From Crotalaria pallida (Eukaryota; Streptophyta; Magnoliopsida; Fabales; Fabaceae): DNA of 64,000 nt. Below the pieces are notes generated by a model. The model did not search any database. It worked only from the letters and a program-made list of their open reading frames with translations, and was not told the origin of the DNA. Location of the stretch: contig CM075654.1 of assembly GCA_037953625.1 (NCBI GenBank), forward strand, positions 50,661,001 to 50,725,000, written 5' to 3'. Below, one piece after another: positions 1 to 11,680 of the stretch. The translations under genes were made by a program, and so were the position numbers. Position 1 is the first letter of the stretch; each line of letters begins with the position of its first letter.

Positions 1-278
1 TTACTTGTTACTTTTACAAACATCACTCAGCTGCAACTCATAGGGTATGCATTTTCATGTAGAATAAGACACAAGGAAAAATCAGTGTATTATCAAAGAG
101 AATATGAGTAATTAATTACACAAGGAAATGTTCAGGAATGTTTCAGCACAAAAAGAATATCTAAAATTGCTTGTGAGCTCTGTTTCTCATCGCTAATAGA
201 AATGACAGCAGATACTAGCCATGTTCTGTTCAAATGGACAGGATCCAGAAATGTAAAATGATATACATGACAACTTAC

Positions 279-2589
279 AAAGGGGTTAACCAAACCAACA
301 ACTTTGTCTCCAGGTTTAAATTTTTTGACACCTTGACCAACCTCAACAACCTCTCCTGCCACATCAGAGCCTATAACAGAATGAAATATCTTCAACTTAA
401 TGTTGTTGAAAGATTAGCATTACACAGCATAAAGTAAAAATGTATGTGAGTTGGTAACCTAAAATGGTAAACTGCATTGTAAATAAAATCCAGTTTCAAC
501 TCTCTGAAAGACATAAATACCAAGTCTGACTTTTAGTTCATGATAATTTCATGTGCTTTTAGTTCCAAATCTTTTAGTAGTGAGTAGTTAATTTGGCACA
601 ACATGATCTAAGATTGAAACACTATTAACCAGGAAAACCCACTGCATGAGGACATATTTAAATTTTAAGTGCAACATATAGAGCAAGAGCAATAGAAGAC
701 CACAACAGAAACTAACTGATATTGCAGTGATGTCAAGACTCGAGAGATCATCACTCACCAATTTCACACATGTAAGAAAACAGATATACATCAGGTTCTT
801 GTTAAAGACAAATGCAAAAAAAAATAATAATAATAATAAATAAAAACGGTCAGATAGAATAGAAGGAAAGGAAACTACAAGGTATATATGGGAACTTGAG
901 AGGAAAAAGTGGCCACAGCATGCGTTTCTGCACTTTCCAGTCAAATGGATTTACACTAGCTGCTTCCAATTTAATCAAAACCTCATCCTTACTTGGAGTG
1001 GGTATCGGAACTTCAACATGCTGCAATAAGTATAAATTTTAAATTATAAATAGCACTGGTTAACGTATAATAATTTCTCAACGTCATGAATGTTTAGAAC
1101 TACAGAAGTTCAAATAAAATGCATTTTCTATATCAGTTTCTTCGATTTTTCTGTGGTACACATACATGAAAGGCACATTGAAAATAGTTGTTGGAACGTT
1201 GGTTATTAGATTTTAGCTTCATGTTATCCGGTAATGGCCGAAAATTTTCTTGAGGCATAATTTTAGAAGCTGCAAATCCCGCTGGTAACTCATAACAAAA
1301 AGATACATCATCTCTTGGATGAGCAACAAGGCAATCAAGACTGCTGGATGAGGAACAAGGGTATCAGTCTGCTCTTCCAAAGAAATCATCCTTAACATAC
1401 AGCTTTTGATCAATTTCTTGGAAGAAACACAGAATGCATCCCAATGAAAATCTTATAAACCAGAGTAATTTTGGGAACAAAGTACAATTCTACAATCCCA
1501 GCCCATGTAATTTTCCAAGTTGAAAAAGGTTGGGGGAGTCGAACTTTGGTTAGGGGAGCAAATGCTTGTTACATTATCTCATTGAACTCCAAATGTCATA
1601 ACTTCATATTGTACACGAAGTAAATATTTGGCTAGGCCATAATTGGTTTGAATAAACACACATCCTTTCAGCAATTACTATTACAATATCAAATGATCCG
1701 CCCAATTTACACTCACAGAAACAATTGTTAAAACAGAAATGAAGTTATCAACATATGCGATATTGCAATATCAATATTCGAATAGCATATTAACAGAGAG
1801 CTGTCTATACAATTTTTCTTGTCTTTCCCACAAGCAGTTTCCCATAAGAAATCAAAGGCTACTACTCACTCCTCATAGAACCTCAAATTAAATCTTTCAC
1901 CACAAGTTGCAGGAAGATTTAATTTGGTGCTAGGAGAGGAGTGAGTATCTTTTTTATTTCAAAAATATTATCACCTGCCTATTATCTCTTCAACTTATTT
2001 GGATTCGTGAAACGAATTTCTGAGAATAAGCTTATCACCTTCCCACAACAGCCTCTCCGCTTGTGGTGGAAAAAACCGCCCCAAACCCGGCTAGGTGAAA
2101 GTCTCCTGCATTGTGCCACCACTTTCCTATAAACTTTTGGGTCTTGCTAAGGGCACTTACTAAGGTTCCCTCGGTGGGAAAAAACATCACAAATCCCTAT
2201 TTATTCTTCTCTCGAAAACATCAAAATCTATATTTTCCAAGAGTTTTTTACCACTTTAAAGGCAATTGTTAGCATTTTCCTAAAAAAAATTTGGCTAAGC
2301 TTACCAGAGAAGCTAATGAAAATAAGCTATTTTAGTTTTTTAGTTTATCTCATAGATGATTAGTATTGAGTAAGGAAGCATTAAGTTGTTTACAAACATG
2401 CACAACGTCCATTTCTCCTTCGCATGAAACAAAACAAACAAATAAATAATACCCATATAGGCATATAAATATAAATTGAAAGAAAAATAGAGAAAGAAAA
2501 GAGGGGCAGTAAAAAAATTTTACCTTTAACGCAGCAGGGCCTCCACCATAGGAATGGTATTGAACCGCATGCATGAGATTCTTCCCCAT
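279..2589 (-). CDS. Quinone oxidoreductase (ceQORH-like), 5' part of gene, three exons
   Basis: Partial minus-strand gene for a medium-chain dehydrogenase/reductase of the plant chloroplast-envelope quinone oxidoreductase homologue type, an NAD(P)H-dependent reductase family. Exon 1 is 2524-2589 (22 codons, starts MGKNLMHAVQYHSYGGG), exon 2 is 879-1020 and exon 3 is 279-370. Introns have GT donors and AG acceptors, and the phases join to give 100 residues. Exon 2 encodes the VNPFDWK motif and exon 3 encodes DVAGEVVEVG...GDKVVGLVNPF, both typical of the GroES-like N-terminal domain. The Rossmann fold and C-terminus would lie left of position 1 and are not visible, so intactness cannot be judged. 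Intron 1 is about 1.5 kb and intron 2 about 0.5 kb. The start ATG is the first in frame and lies upstream of the conserved domain. No transit peptide is obvious, as in known ceQORH proteins. It is the only recognisable non-transposon gene here. Confidence 0.85.
371..878 (-). other. Intron 2 of the quinone oxidoreductase gene
   Basis: AT-rich DNA between exons 2 and 3. The donor is at 877-878 and the acceptor AG at 371-372, read on the minus strand. It holds an A/T run and a short AAT repeat near 820-843. I see no gene or element in it. Confidence 0.75.
1021..2523 (-). other. Intron 1 of the quinone oxidoreductase gene
   Basis: About 1.5 kb between exons 1 and 2, with donor GTA at 2521-2523 and acceptor CAG at 1021-1023 on the minus strand. 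It contains one clear inverted repeat (1863-1947). No other coding or RNA feature is recognised, and the short ORFs in it have no family signature. Confidence 0.75.
1863..1947. repeat. Hairpin-forming inverted repeat in intron 1
   Basis: An 85-nt near-palindrome. The outer 12 bases TACTCACTCCTC pair with GAGGAGTGAGTA, there is an internal mismatch bubble, and then AAATTAAATCTT pairs with AAGATTTAATTT around a loop of about 15 nt. Arms are about 35 nt each. It could be a tiny MITE or a miRNA-like foldback in the transcribed intron; nothing here separates the two. Confidence 0.6.
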
Positions 2590-2839
2590 AAGGATTGGGA
2601 ATCGAGCAAAGGTGTTGAGAAGGAGGAGAGTGAGGTGTGTAGGAGGAGGAAAAGAAGAAACATTAAGTGGATAGCAAGAAGCCAAGTAACGGCATTGGCT
2701 TGGCGGTACGGGGTTTTGGCCCCCGACAAAGTGAAAAGATCCACCTCGGCAACTCCTGTCAAGATTGTACCAGCTTCTGGCTTTTACTCCCTCGTTCCCT
2801 TTTTACCGTAAATGTCCTTTTCAAAGACTAAAAAATATA
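2590..2839 (-). promoter_or_regulatory. Probable 5' leader and promoter of the quinone oxidoreductase gene
   Basis: About 250 bp upstream of the start codon. On the minus strand the ATG-proximal 100 bp is pyrimidine-rich (CT-rich tracts), as in many plant 5' leaders. An A/T-only TATA-like stretch lies at about 2830-2839, directly against the terminal repeat of the first MITE. No other regulatory motif can be assigned. Confidence 0.35.
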
Positions 2840-3070
2840 CTCCTCCGATTTTATTTATAAGACCCATTTTTAATTTTCAATAGCATTTAATTACTTTTTT
2901 TCACTAACACTACTATAAAGTCAACACTTTTTAGAGTTCCAATAATATAATTATAGGGGTAGTTTTGAAAAAGTATATCAAATTTTCACATTTTCAATGT
3001 CACTGAAAAACACTCTCCTTGGTGGGAATGAAAATCCCCAGAAGGGTCTTATAAATAGGACCGGAGGGAG
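2840..3070. mobile_element. Stowaway-like MITE
   Basis: A 231-bp element with inverted ends: left CTCCTCCGATTTTATTTATA, right complement CTCCCTCCGGTCCTATTTAT. It is flanked by TA at 2838-2839 and 3071-3072. The CTCCCTCCG end and the TA target duplication are the hallmarks of Stowaway (Tc1/mariner) MITEs. It has no coding capacity and would need transposase in trans. It sits about 250 bp upstream of the oxidoreductase start codon. Confidence 0.85.
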
Positions 3071-3084
3071 TATTTAATCTCTTA

Positions 3085-3583
3085 GGCTTATTTATGTTTT
3101 TGGTCCTTAAAAGTTCAGCGTGTTTTGGTTTTAGTCCCTATAAGTTATTTTGACCGGGACTGATTCTTAATTTTTTAAACATTTTGATTTTGATTCACTC
3201 CATTATGGAAAGATTGTTATTTGCTGATGTAGCTAGCGGAACACCATATCAGCAGTCACATAGTGTGTGAGATAATGTAAAATAAGTGATATGACAATAT
3301 GACGAAGATGATACAGATTCGCGGACACAAAATGCTCACACATGCAAGATGGTCTCAGGACCTGATTTATCCATGTCACAATACTTATTTGACGTTATCT
3401 CACACTACGTAGCCGTTGGTTTGGGTTTCCGTTAACCACGTCAACAAATAATTGATTTTTTCTAACGGATGAGACCAAAACCAAAATGTTTGAAAAATTA
3501 AGGATTAGTCCTGGTCAAAATAACTTTTAGGGACTAAAACCAAAACACGCTGAACTTTTAGGGACTAAAACCATAAATAAGTC
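3085..3583. mobile_element. Long-TIR MITE (9-bp TSD type)
   Basis: About 500 bp with terminal inverted repeats longer than 100 bp: GGCTTATTTATGTTTTTGGT at the left, with the right complement beginning GACTTATTTATGG. Both arms repeat phrases such as AGGGACTAAAACCAAAAC. The flanks AATCTCTTA and TTCCTCTTA look like a degenerate 9-bp duplication, which suggests a Mutator-like origin. The end resembles the MITE at 53209-53736. No ORF. Confidence 0.75.
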
Positions 3584-3599
3584 TTCCTCTTATTTTATA

Positions 3600-3960
3600 G
3601 TCAAAATTATTAAATTGGTCCCTTGAGTTATTCTTAGGTTGCAAAGCAGTTCCTTAAGTTTTTTCTGTTTCAAATAAGTCATAAGTTGTTATTGTTTAAC
3701 AAATTCACCATTTTCGTTAGTTTTTTTGTTCAGTGACACATGTCACTCAACTAATGATGTCAAATGTTAAAAAAATGATTTAGTAATTTTTTTAAAGAAT
3801 TTCATTAAGATAACACATGTCACTTAGCTAAAAAAAATTAATGTAAAGGACGTATTTGTTGGACTTCAAATAAACTTAACAAGCTGATTTGAAAAAAAAA
3901 CTTAAAGAACTAAATATGTAACTAAAAAATAATTTAAGGAATCAATCTAGTAGTTTTGTC
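3600..3960. mobile_element. MITE with perfect 9-bp TSD
   Basis: A 361-bp element with imperfect inverted repeats of about 60 bp, left GTCAAAATTATTAAATTGG and right complement GACAAAACTACTAGATTGA. It is flanked by identical 9-bp duplications TATTTTATA (3591-3599 and 3961-3969), which point to a Mutator-type transposase. It abuts the preceding MITE. No coding capacity. Confidence 0.8.
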
Positions 3961-4021
3961 TATTTTATATATAAGTTTTTTAAATTAAAAAACATATTTT
4001 TTTAATAAAATTAATTAATAC

Positions 4022-6433
4022 TGTAACACCCTATTTAAAATTTTACCCTTAAACCGAAAATTAGGACTTCAAATTTTCTTTTTAAAACAGTTATGATGAT
4101 GATCAAAATAATAATTCATTTCATTGCTATTAACGTTAGAGTTTGTAGCGGAAGACTTGGTTCAAACGAAAGTAAGAAAATAAAACAACTTAGTTACATC
4201 AATCGATTATACAAAACGTGAAATACATAATCAGTGTTTTAGCTCGGCCAACTAGCCAAGACCTAACTTAATTATCGGACTCAATGACTTACTCTCCCTG
4301 GGAGGGAGAGTGAACCTTCTCGGTCGGGGACTGCGTCTGCTCTTGGCTCAGTACCTGAAAAATGGTAAGGAGGTGAGCATTAAACAGAACTTAAGTAAGC
4401 AGTTTCTAATATGACATACCGAACTACTAAGCCAAACACAAGCAATCAATTAGCATATTAACAAATAGTCAAGCAGATACATGGCACATGCATACAGCCT
4501 CATTTTGTTCGGTCCATGCTATTATCTAATATATTCTTTACCGACCAGATATACCTCTCCTTATCCGACTGATTACCCTTGAACTCTCTCCTCAATACCT
4601 ACACTTAGTTACTCGGCATTTACTTCCCTTTCTCGGTATTCCATTTTCTTTTTCGGATCTCTTTACTCGTCATTCGTCTTTTACATATTTTACAATCTTT
4701 TGCTCTTCTCGGCTGCATACACCCAGTGCATGTCTTACACCATTTAAGGTCGGATTCCGGAGTGCCCATAACTGTGAGTACCCAGTACCCGTCTTACAGC
4801 TGCACATACCCAGTATGCATCTGACGCGATCAATGCACGCACCCAGTACGCGTCTTCTATGACCAGGAGCACTACCGCCGATTCTTCTATGGAGTTAAGG
4901 AGTGTCCATAACTGCGAGCACCCAGTACCCGTCTTACAGTTGCGCCTCTCGGCGTCTTACGCGATCAATGCATGCACCCAGTACGCGTCTTCTATGACCA
5001 GGAGCACATACCACCGATTTCGTTGCTCGGAACCTTGTGTGAATCATAACTGCGAGTACCCAGTACCCGTCTTACAGCTGCGCATACCCAGTACGCGTCT
5101 GACGCGATCAATGCACGCACCCAGTGCGCGTCTTCTATGACCCGATCACACAACCATTTCTCTTTAATTGCTCTTTTATCCTTTTAACCATTTCTTACTC
5201 GGCCTCTCTCGGCTCATCCCCTTAGTTATCCCTTTCCCACTTGTTTCTCTTGTTATTTAATCTTTTAACTTATATTTTCTTCCTTCAACATTTAACCGCA
5301 TTTCTCATACCCACTCTCGACCTCTCACGCTCGATCACAGACAAGTTTTAATATACAACATAAGCAATGAATATCACAACTCATAAACATTGATACAGCA
5401 ACACAATATGGTTAAGAGCACTTAGCAAGTCTACAAATATTTTAACTTATCTCATGAATACATAATCCTAGTTCATTTATTAGTTTTCCTTACTCTTTAT
5501 CTTTCTCCCTAGTATTACCCTATGTCTCTTCCCTAATCTACCACACACTCTTAGCACCCGTTATGAACACACTAGCAACCCAAACCTAAGCAAAGGTAAC
5601 ACTCACTCCTTACCTCAACCCGTGAGAGATAAGAGTTTGGGGGCTTGAGTGTGGTTTTCTTGTTGTTTGACCTCTTGAGCTTAGAACCCCCTTGAACCGC
5701 TTCTCTCCTTGCTGCTCACCCAGACACCGAATGCTCAAGGAACGTCCGACACAGTGGAGGAACGGAAGGAAGGAGGGCTTCCAGTTGGTGAGTCTTGATG
5801 GAGAAGAAGAAAGAGAGAGAGTCACATGAGTGAGAAGAAAGTGTGTTAAACCTTTAGTGTTGGGGCTTCAGAGAAAAAGGAGGGAGACGAAAGAGAAGAA
5901 ATGGAGAGTATTGTTGTGTTGCTTATGGGTTTTCTTTTATTCTTTTATGGGAATTATTTGTGTGGCTCTCATTGGAGACTTCTTTGAGAAGTTTAGAATA
6001 TGTGGACAGGGTTTATTGGCTTCTAAAGGAAGCCACAAACAGTGACTGAACAAAGACATAAAGTGATTGACAGCGACAACTGTATGGAGGGCGTGAAAAC
6101 CAAGGGATTAACAACTCAGTGTGAGCTGCCACGGAGAAGCAAGGAGACTTCGGCTCGTCACAAAGAGGTAGCAACAGTCCGAGTCTCCTCTCGGTCAACA
6201 CTGTGCTACTTGAGGCGGTCGGCTTATACGGTTCGGCATAATCACTAGACTTCGCGTTCGTTACTTATTTTGCTTGGCTGAGATCGGTCTGAGGTCTAGC
6301 CTTTACTCATCTGGTCGGTCTACGCTTCCTATTTCGCTCACAGCAGTATACAAACTTCTATGACTTAATCCTATTCTTAAATAAATTTATATTTAAATCT
6401 ATTATATTAAATATTAAATTTTGGGATGTTACA
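4022..6433 (-). mobile_element. Element A left LTR (3' LTR of a minus-strand Tekay-like chromovirus)
   Basis: A 2412-bp LTR starting TGTAACACCC and ending GGGATGTTACA on the plus strand. Its first kb recurs at 59181-60205, which defines the second LTR. Element A reads on the minus strand, so this is its downstream LTR: polypurine tract, pol, gag and PBS follow in that order to the right. The base pairs before it (AATAC, 4017-4021) should be the target duplication; the partner lies outside the window. It marks the junction between host DNA and the nest. Confidence 0.9.
4767..5143. repeat. Tandem repeats of about 140 bp inside element A LTR
   Basis: Three units begin with CATAACTG at 4767, 4907 and 5045. 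Each contains TACCCAGTACCCGTCTTACA-like and ACGCGTCTTCTATGACC-like phrases. The last unit is shorter. The repeat explains the ORF seen across it. It recurs in the right LTR, where E cuts it off. Confidence 0.8.
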
Positions 6434-6471
6434 TTCCTCTCCCACTTACAGGAATTTCGTCCTCGAAATTT
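6434..6471 (-). promoter_or_regulatory. Element A polypurine tract and upstream hairpin
   Basis: On the minus strand, pol ends in TAA (6470-6472). A stem-loop follows directly (ATTTCG, AGGA loop, CGAAAT), and then the purine-rich tract GTAAGTGGGAGAGGAA against the LTR. This is where plus-strand DNA synthesis is primed in Ty3/gypsy elements. The same arrangement is in B at 39542-39580. Confidence 0.8.
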
Positions 6472-8717
6472 AGTCGGCGTTGAACAGCTGCGGATATGAC
6501 AGCTTCATCTTCTCTTCGAGTTCCCAAGTAGCCTCTTCTATATTATTCCAATTCCAGATAACCTTGACTAGGGAAATCTCTTTTCCTCGAATTTGTCTAA
6601 CCTGCCTGTCCTCAATTCTGACCGGAAGAACCTCGAAGGTCAGATTGTCTCTTAATGGTAACTCATCCACTGCTATCACATGTGAGGGGTCATGGATGTA
6701 CTTCCTGAGTTGCGAAATGTGGAGTACATCATGGAGCTTAGACAGGTGCGGGGGTAGAGCAATTCGATAGGCGACTGGTCCGACTTTCTCCAATATCTGA
6801 TACGGTCTGACAAACCGAGGGGTCAACTTTCTTGATTTGATAGCTCGGCCAATACTCGTTACAGGGGACACCCGCAGGAACACATGATCTCCTGCATTGA
6901 AGTCCAAGGCTTTTCTTCTTTTGTTAGCATAGCTCTTCTGTCGGTCCTGAGCTACTTTCATCTTTCCTTGTATCATTCGGATCTTCTCGGTTGTCTCAAG
7001 TACAATGTCTGGACCAATCAATAAGTTTTCTCCTATCTGGAACCAGCACAACGGCGTTCGGCATTTCCGACCATACAACGCTTCAAAAGGAGCCATTATG
7101 ATGCTTGAGTGAAAGCTGTTGTTGTAAATTCGACCAATGGCAAAAGTGCTTCCCAACTTTCCGACTGTTCGAGCGTACATGTCCTTAGCAAGTCCTCCAG
7201 GGTCTGAATGGTGCGCTCGGACTGTCCGTCGGTCTAAGGATGATAAGTTGTGCTAAACTTCAACTTTGTACCCATGGCTTGCTGCAAACTCTGCCAGAAT
7301 CGGGATAAGAAGCAAGGATCACGGTCCGACACAATGCTGCTCGAAACACCGTGAAGTCTAACAATATCCTTTATGTACAGCTGTGTCAGCTTCTCTAGGC
7401 TGTACTTCATGCTGATCGATAGGAAATGGGCACACTTTGTCAGTCGGTCCACCACAACCCAAATGGCTTCACACCCTGATCTTGTTCTCGGTAGGCTCGA
7501 CACAAAATCCATCGAGATGCTGTCTCACTTCCATTGTTTGATCTCCAAAGATCTGAGCAATCCTCCCGGTTTCTGGTGCTCGATCTTGGATTTTTGACAA
7601 ACCAAACACCGAGACACATAATCCGCCACGTCCGACTTCAACTTCTGCCACCAAAACAATCTCTTCAGATCTTGGTACATTTTTGTGGCTCCCGGGTGGA
7701 GACTCATCTTCGTTTTATGGGCCTCTTCCATTATATCTCGTCGAACTTCAAAGTCCATGGGGATGCAGACTCGGTCCCGAAACCGTATGAGACTGTCGGA
7801 TCCTTTAGTGAAGTCGGGTTCATCCTTGTCTCCTGCTCTTTCCAGCAATTTCTGGAGTTCTAAGTCGGCAGCCTGTCTTTCCTTGATGAAACCCACGAAG
7901 TCATTTGTTACTTGCAGCATTTCAAGCACGACACTGTTTTCCCTTTTCTGTACTCCGAGATTGAGATCACTAAACTCCTGCATCAATTGCATTTCTCGGA
8001 CCATCATATTACTCAGGTGAAGGCTCTTTCTGTTCAGCGCGTTGGCCACCACATTGGCCTTTCTAGGATGATAATGCAAGTTGAAGTCGTAGGCTCTTTC
8101 TGCTCAGTGCGTCGGCCACCACGTTGGCCTTTCAAGGATGATAATGCAAATTGAAGTCGTAGTCTTTTAAGAATTCCATCCATCTGCGCTGCCTCATATT
8201 TAATTCATTCTGGTCGAACAGATAGCCGAGACTCTTGTGGTCGCTGAACACTTCAAATCTCGTGCCATACAGGTAATGCCTCCAAATTTTAAGAGCAAAC
8301 ACCACAGCTGCCAATTCAAGATCATGGGTGGGGTAATTTTGTTCATGTTGCCGAAGTTGTCGAGAGGCATAAGCCACCACTTTTCCTTGTTGCATCAACA
8401 CACAGCCGAGACCCTGCTTCGAGGCGCCACAGAATACGTCATACGCTTTGGTCGGCTCTGGCAAAATCAACACTGGTGAACTCGTCAATCTTTTCTTCAA
8501 CTCTTGGAAGCTCTGTTCGCACTCCTCGGTCCAATGATAAGGCGCATCCTTTCTGGTCAGCGATGTCAACGGAAGGGCTAACTTAGAGAACCCTTCAATG
8601 AATCTTCTATAGTACCCTGCAAGACCGAGAAAGCTCTTGATCTCGGTTACCGAGTCGGGTCTCTCCCACTTAAGCACAGCTTCCACCTTAGAGGGATCAA
8701 CCGCAACATCGTGTTCG
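6470..8717 (-). pseudogene. Element A pol, 3' part: RT end, RNase H, integrase, chromodomain-like tail
   Basis: Minus-strand Ty3/gypsy pol remnant. In order: end of RT and RNase H (8717-8132; motifs FLGLAGYYRRFIEGFSK and YASRQLRQHEQNYPTHDLEL), integrase zinc region (8079-7525; HPGATKMYQDLKRLFWW...CLVCQKSK) and DDE core (SMDFVSSLPRT, SDRDPCF, GQSERT). The tail ends WNWNNIEEATWELEEKM, resembling the chromodomain of Tekay-type chromoviruses. It is broken by a 70-bp tandem duplication (8021-8160), TGA at 7525-7527, TAG at 7234-7236 and a short frameshifting deletion near 7121-7130. The RNase H catalytic Asp is Gly (VFCGASKQG). Upstream RT and protease lie beyond element B, at 43237-44409; the frame continues across that insertion. 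Confidence 0.9.
8021..8160 (-). repeat. 70-bp direct tandem duplication in element A pol
   Basis: Copies at 8021-8090 and 8091-8160 both begin AGGCTCTTTCTG and differ at a few positions. The unit length is not divisible by three, so it shifts the pol frame between RNase H and integrase. Confidence 0.85.
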
Positions 8718-9144
8718 GATATTGTAACACCCCAAAATTTTAATCTCTGATTAATAGAAAGTTAATTATAAATTTTATTATAATTAATTATTTCTATTTT
8801 TAATCTTTGATTAAAAACTGTGATTATGTTATTAGTGGATGTATGAATTTATTTTTGTAAGCATATTTATGCATAAAATAAGCATTTTGCATATTAGTCC
8901 CTGAGTTGGGACCTAGAGGTAATTATAGGAAAGATTTTGGAGGGAAAGTAAATAAAATTATTATTTTTCAAAAACTGGTCAAAACACTCGAGTGTTTCTG
9001 AAAATACTCGAGTATTCTGGACAGAGTTGCACGAGTTAGTGCGTTTGGTGAGTCACCACCAACAATTTCGTTGTGTTGACACGAAATCACCCTCCAACCA
9101 CGACTATGACCGTCGTGTCGATTTGCATGAACTCGTCCTATGTC

Positions 9145-9152
9145 TATAAAAG
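9145..9152 (+). promoter_or_regulatory. TATA box of element B 5' LTR
   Basis: TATAAAAG, preserved at the matching site of the 3' LTR (40006-40013), in a plausible U3 position about 420 bp into the LTR. It should drive genomic RNA synthesis; this is inferred from position and conservation. Confidence 0.6.
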
Positions 9153-10049
9153 CCAATCAAACCCGAATTGAGAGGCATTTGGCCAATTTGTTGAAGGTTT
9201 GCATGTTCTAGGGTTTCTGAGTTCAATCCTTCGATTCTCCCTCTGTGTGTTGATTCGAGTAACAAACTATACACTAATACAAAGCTCACATCTCGAGCTT
9301 TGTATAGACACTAAATTCGTGAGCTGAGAGTGTGTGTGGAGAAAGAATTGAAGCTTGGATGTTGGAGCTGTTTCTGTCAAACCATTCTCTGGAGCTTACT
9401 TGGAGCTTTGATTCTGGTAAGCTCACGTACTCTCTGAGTCCCAAATTGATTTCTATAGTTAGTAGAGGTTGTATAGAGTTTAGAAATACTAATTTCCCCA
9501 ATTTCTATCTCTGTTTCCTATGTCAACCAATTCCATTTTGGACCTCCACTCAAAACTGTCCTGCATGTGGTGCTTGAAGTGATTCTTGGTGTTGTGGAGA
9601 TATTCCTTTCAATTTCCTTGTTGATTCACGTCTGTAAGGTAAGGGAAAGTCTTTCTATTCACTAGATGGAGTTTAAATTGCATATATTTCATTAGAGAGC
9701 CACCAAGAGGCTCTAAGGGCTTAGATTGAATAGGGAAATTGGTTTGGAGACCAACTTGTGCTCTAAATTTGTTATGAGCAAGTCTCATATGTTGCATGCA
9801 AGTTGTTTTGAACATAAAATCACAAGTTTATTGATTATATTGAAATTTGGTATATTGAGTTGTGAAATTTCATGTTTTATGCATAATCTTGTGATTCTCT
9901 GTCAAATATGTTAATTGATGTGTTCTAAGTGCTTGAGCATGTGCAATACGTGTTATATGAACTCTGTTGATCATTGGATTGGACTAGAAATGGTTAGAAT
10001 TGAAAATGGTATGTTAAAACCAAGTTTCCAGTCTGTTCTGCAAGAAAAG

Positions 10050-10380
10050 ACTCGAGTACTTGGCTTGATACTCGAGTAAAATTTTGGTAAAACAGTGTAT
10101 TTTGTGTTAGAACACTCGAGTACCAGGCCCAGAACTCGAGTATCAACTGATGCACAGAACCATGTTCTGATAAACCACTCGAGTAATGCATGAGTCACTC
10201 GAGTATTCTGGATCTGATGAAGAACACTCGAGTACTCGTGAACTACTCGAGTAATTTTTAAGAATCTGAAATCTGGACTTGCTGAAAAGTATGAACAACT
10301 CGAGTAACCATGAATCACTCGAGTAATCTGGAAAAAAAATGAAGAACCACTCGAGTATTCTGAAGAACACTCGAGTAATT
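10050..10380 (+). repeat. Array of CTCGAG palindromes in element B 5' LTR
   Basis: Twelve copies of ACTCGAGT or close variants in about 330 bp, spaced irregularly at roughly 18-52 bp, mostly followed by A or TA. Two more lie at about 8986-9014. The intervening sequence is not a tandem repeat. The array recurs in the 3' LTR. Confidence 0.9.
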
Positions 10381-11680
10381 TTGCCCAGGATATGTGCAGG
10401 AATCCAAACAAAAAGAAGATCTAAGTGGTCAAAAGAAAGTCTTATGGGGTGTACCTAAGAGGACAATAAGTATATGGGTTGAGAAACGAAACAAGCCTAA
10501 GGATGAACCAAGTGGTGGAGAAAAGGATAAACTATCAAGGGTGATGTCTAAGAGGACAAGAAATAGATGGAATAGTCAAAGGAGGAAGATGCTCCCATCC
10601 AAAACTTCTCATCACGTGTCTAAAAGTGAAATCAAATGGTCTAGGACCTTAAGCAAGAAGCAATGGGTAAGGACAAACGCCTCCTTGATCAACAAGTCCA
10701 AGGTATCAAATTATCATTCCACCTATAACAACGACTACACAAAGGTATACCTGGACTACTCTATTTTTTGTGCATACCAAGGTGTATCATGAGTGCTGAA
10801 ATTTTTTTGAAAATCTTTTATTTCTCATGATCACTCCTTGGATAAAATAAATCATGTGTGCTGCTTTATTTGAAAATCTTTTTAAGCACATGATTATATT
10901 TTTTGTGTGTACACTGCATTATTTTTTTCACCATATATTGAGTTGTATCATGTGTGTTAAAATATTTTTTAAAATTCCTTTTATCACATGAATACACTCT
11001 TTATGTGTTGATGCCATGTCATGACATACTAGAGATATATATTGATATAAGACATGCATTTGTGTTCATGAGCATATTTTCAAGTGCATTTGACTATGTT
11101 GTCCTTCATGTGATTCAATATTTTGAAAAGTCAAAAAGCCTATTTATGCTTGTGCTACTAATCTATATGGATCCAAGTTTTTGGATACCAAAACAAATGT
11201 TCCTAAGTATTTTTTTCAGGCAATGCCTCAAGTACAAGAGAAGGTATGCACATTGAAATGAAATGAAAGAATTCCAAAGGAGGAATTAAGACTCTCCTTC
11301 ATCATGATGCTTGAAGAAAAATACTAAAGAAGGGGAACATATTAAAAAGAAGTGCAACACATAGCAAGGGGAAATTCCTTCAAATACTGAATGTTGAATC
11401 TCAAATTGGAAGGAACTCCAAAGCTAATTGTCTCTATTAAATGGGAAAGCATCACCGATGATAAGTATCACTGTCCCTTTATTATTTTATTTATCATGTG
11501 ATACTTGTTTTGTGTGATATATGCCTTATATGACAATATGTGCCATTATGAATTATATGTTATTATTGTCATGGCATATAGGATTTTAAAGTTTTGATGA
11601 TAGTGAGCATTCACATGTTTTTATGATGCATTTTTCATCTCCCTTCAAGTTATGTTTTTTTTTTTGGAAAAATATTTTAG

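Noticed and set aside
588..944. 118-codon ORF overlapping exon 2 of the oxidoreductase
   Set aside because: Different frame from the conserved exon, and the rest is intron; no family signature.
4859..5140. 93-codon ORF with internal repeats
   Set aside because: Explained by the 140-bp tandem repeats of the element A LTR; the related ORF at 59976-60245 differs.
9971..10411. 146-codon minus-strand ORF rich in Tyr-Ser-Ser and Leu-Glu repeats
   Set aside because: Produced by reading the CTCGAG palindrome array in one frame; it lies in an LTR and has no domain.
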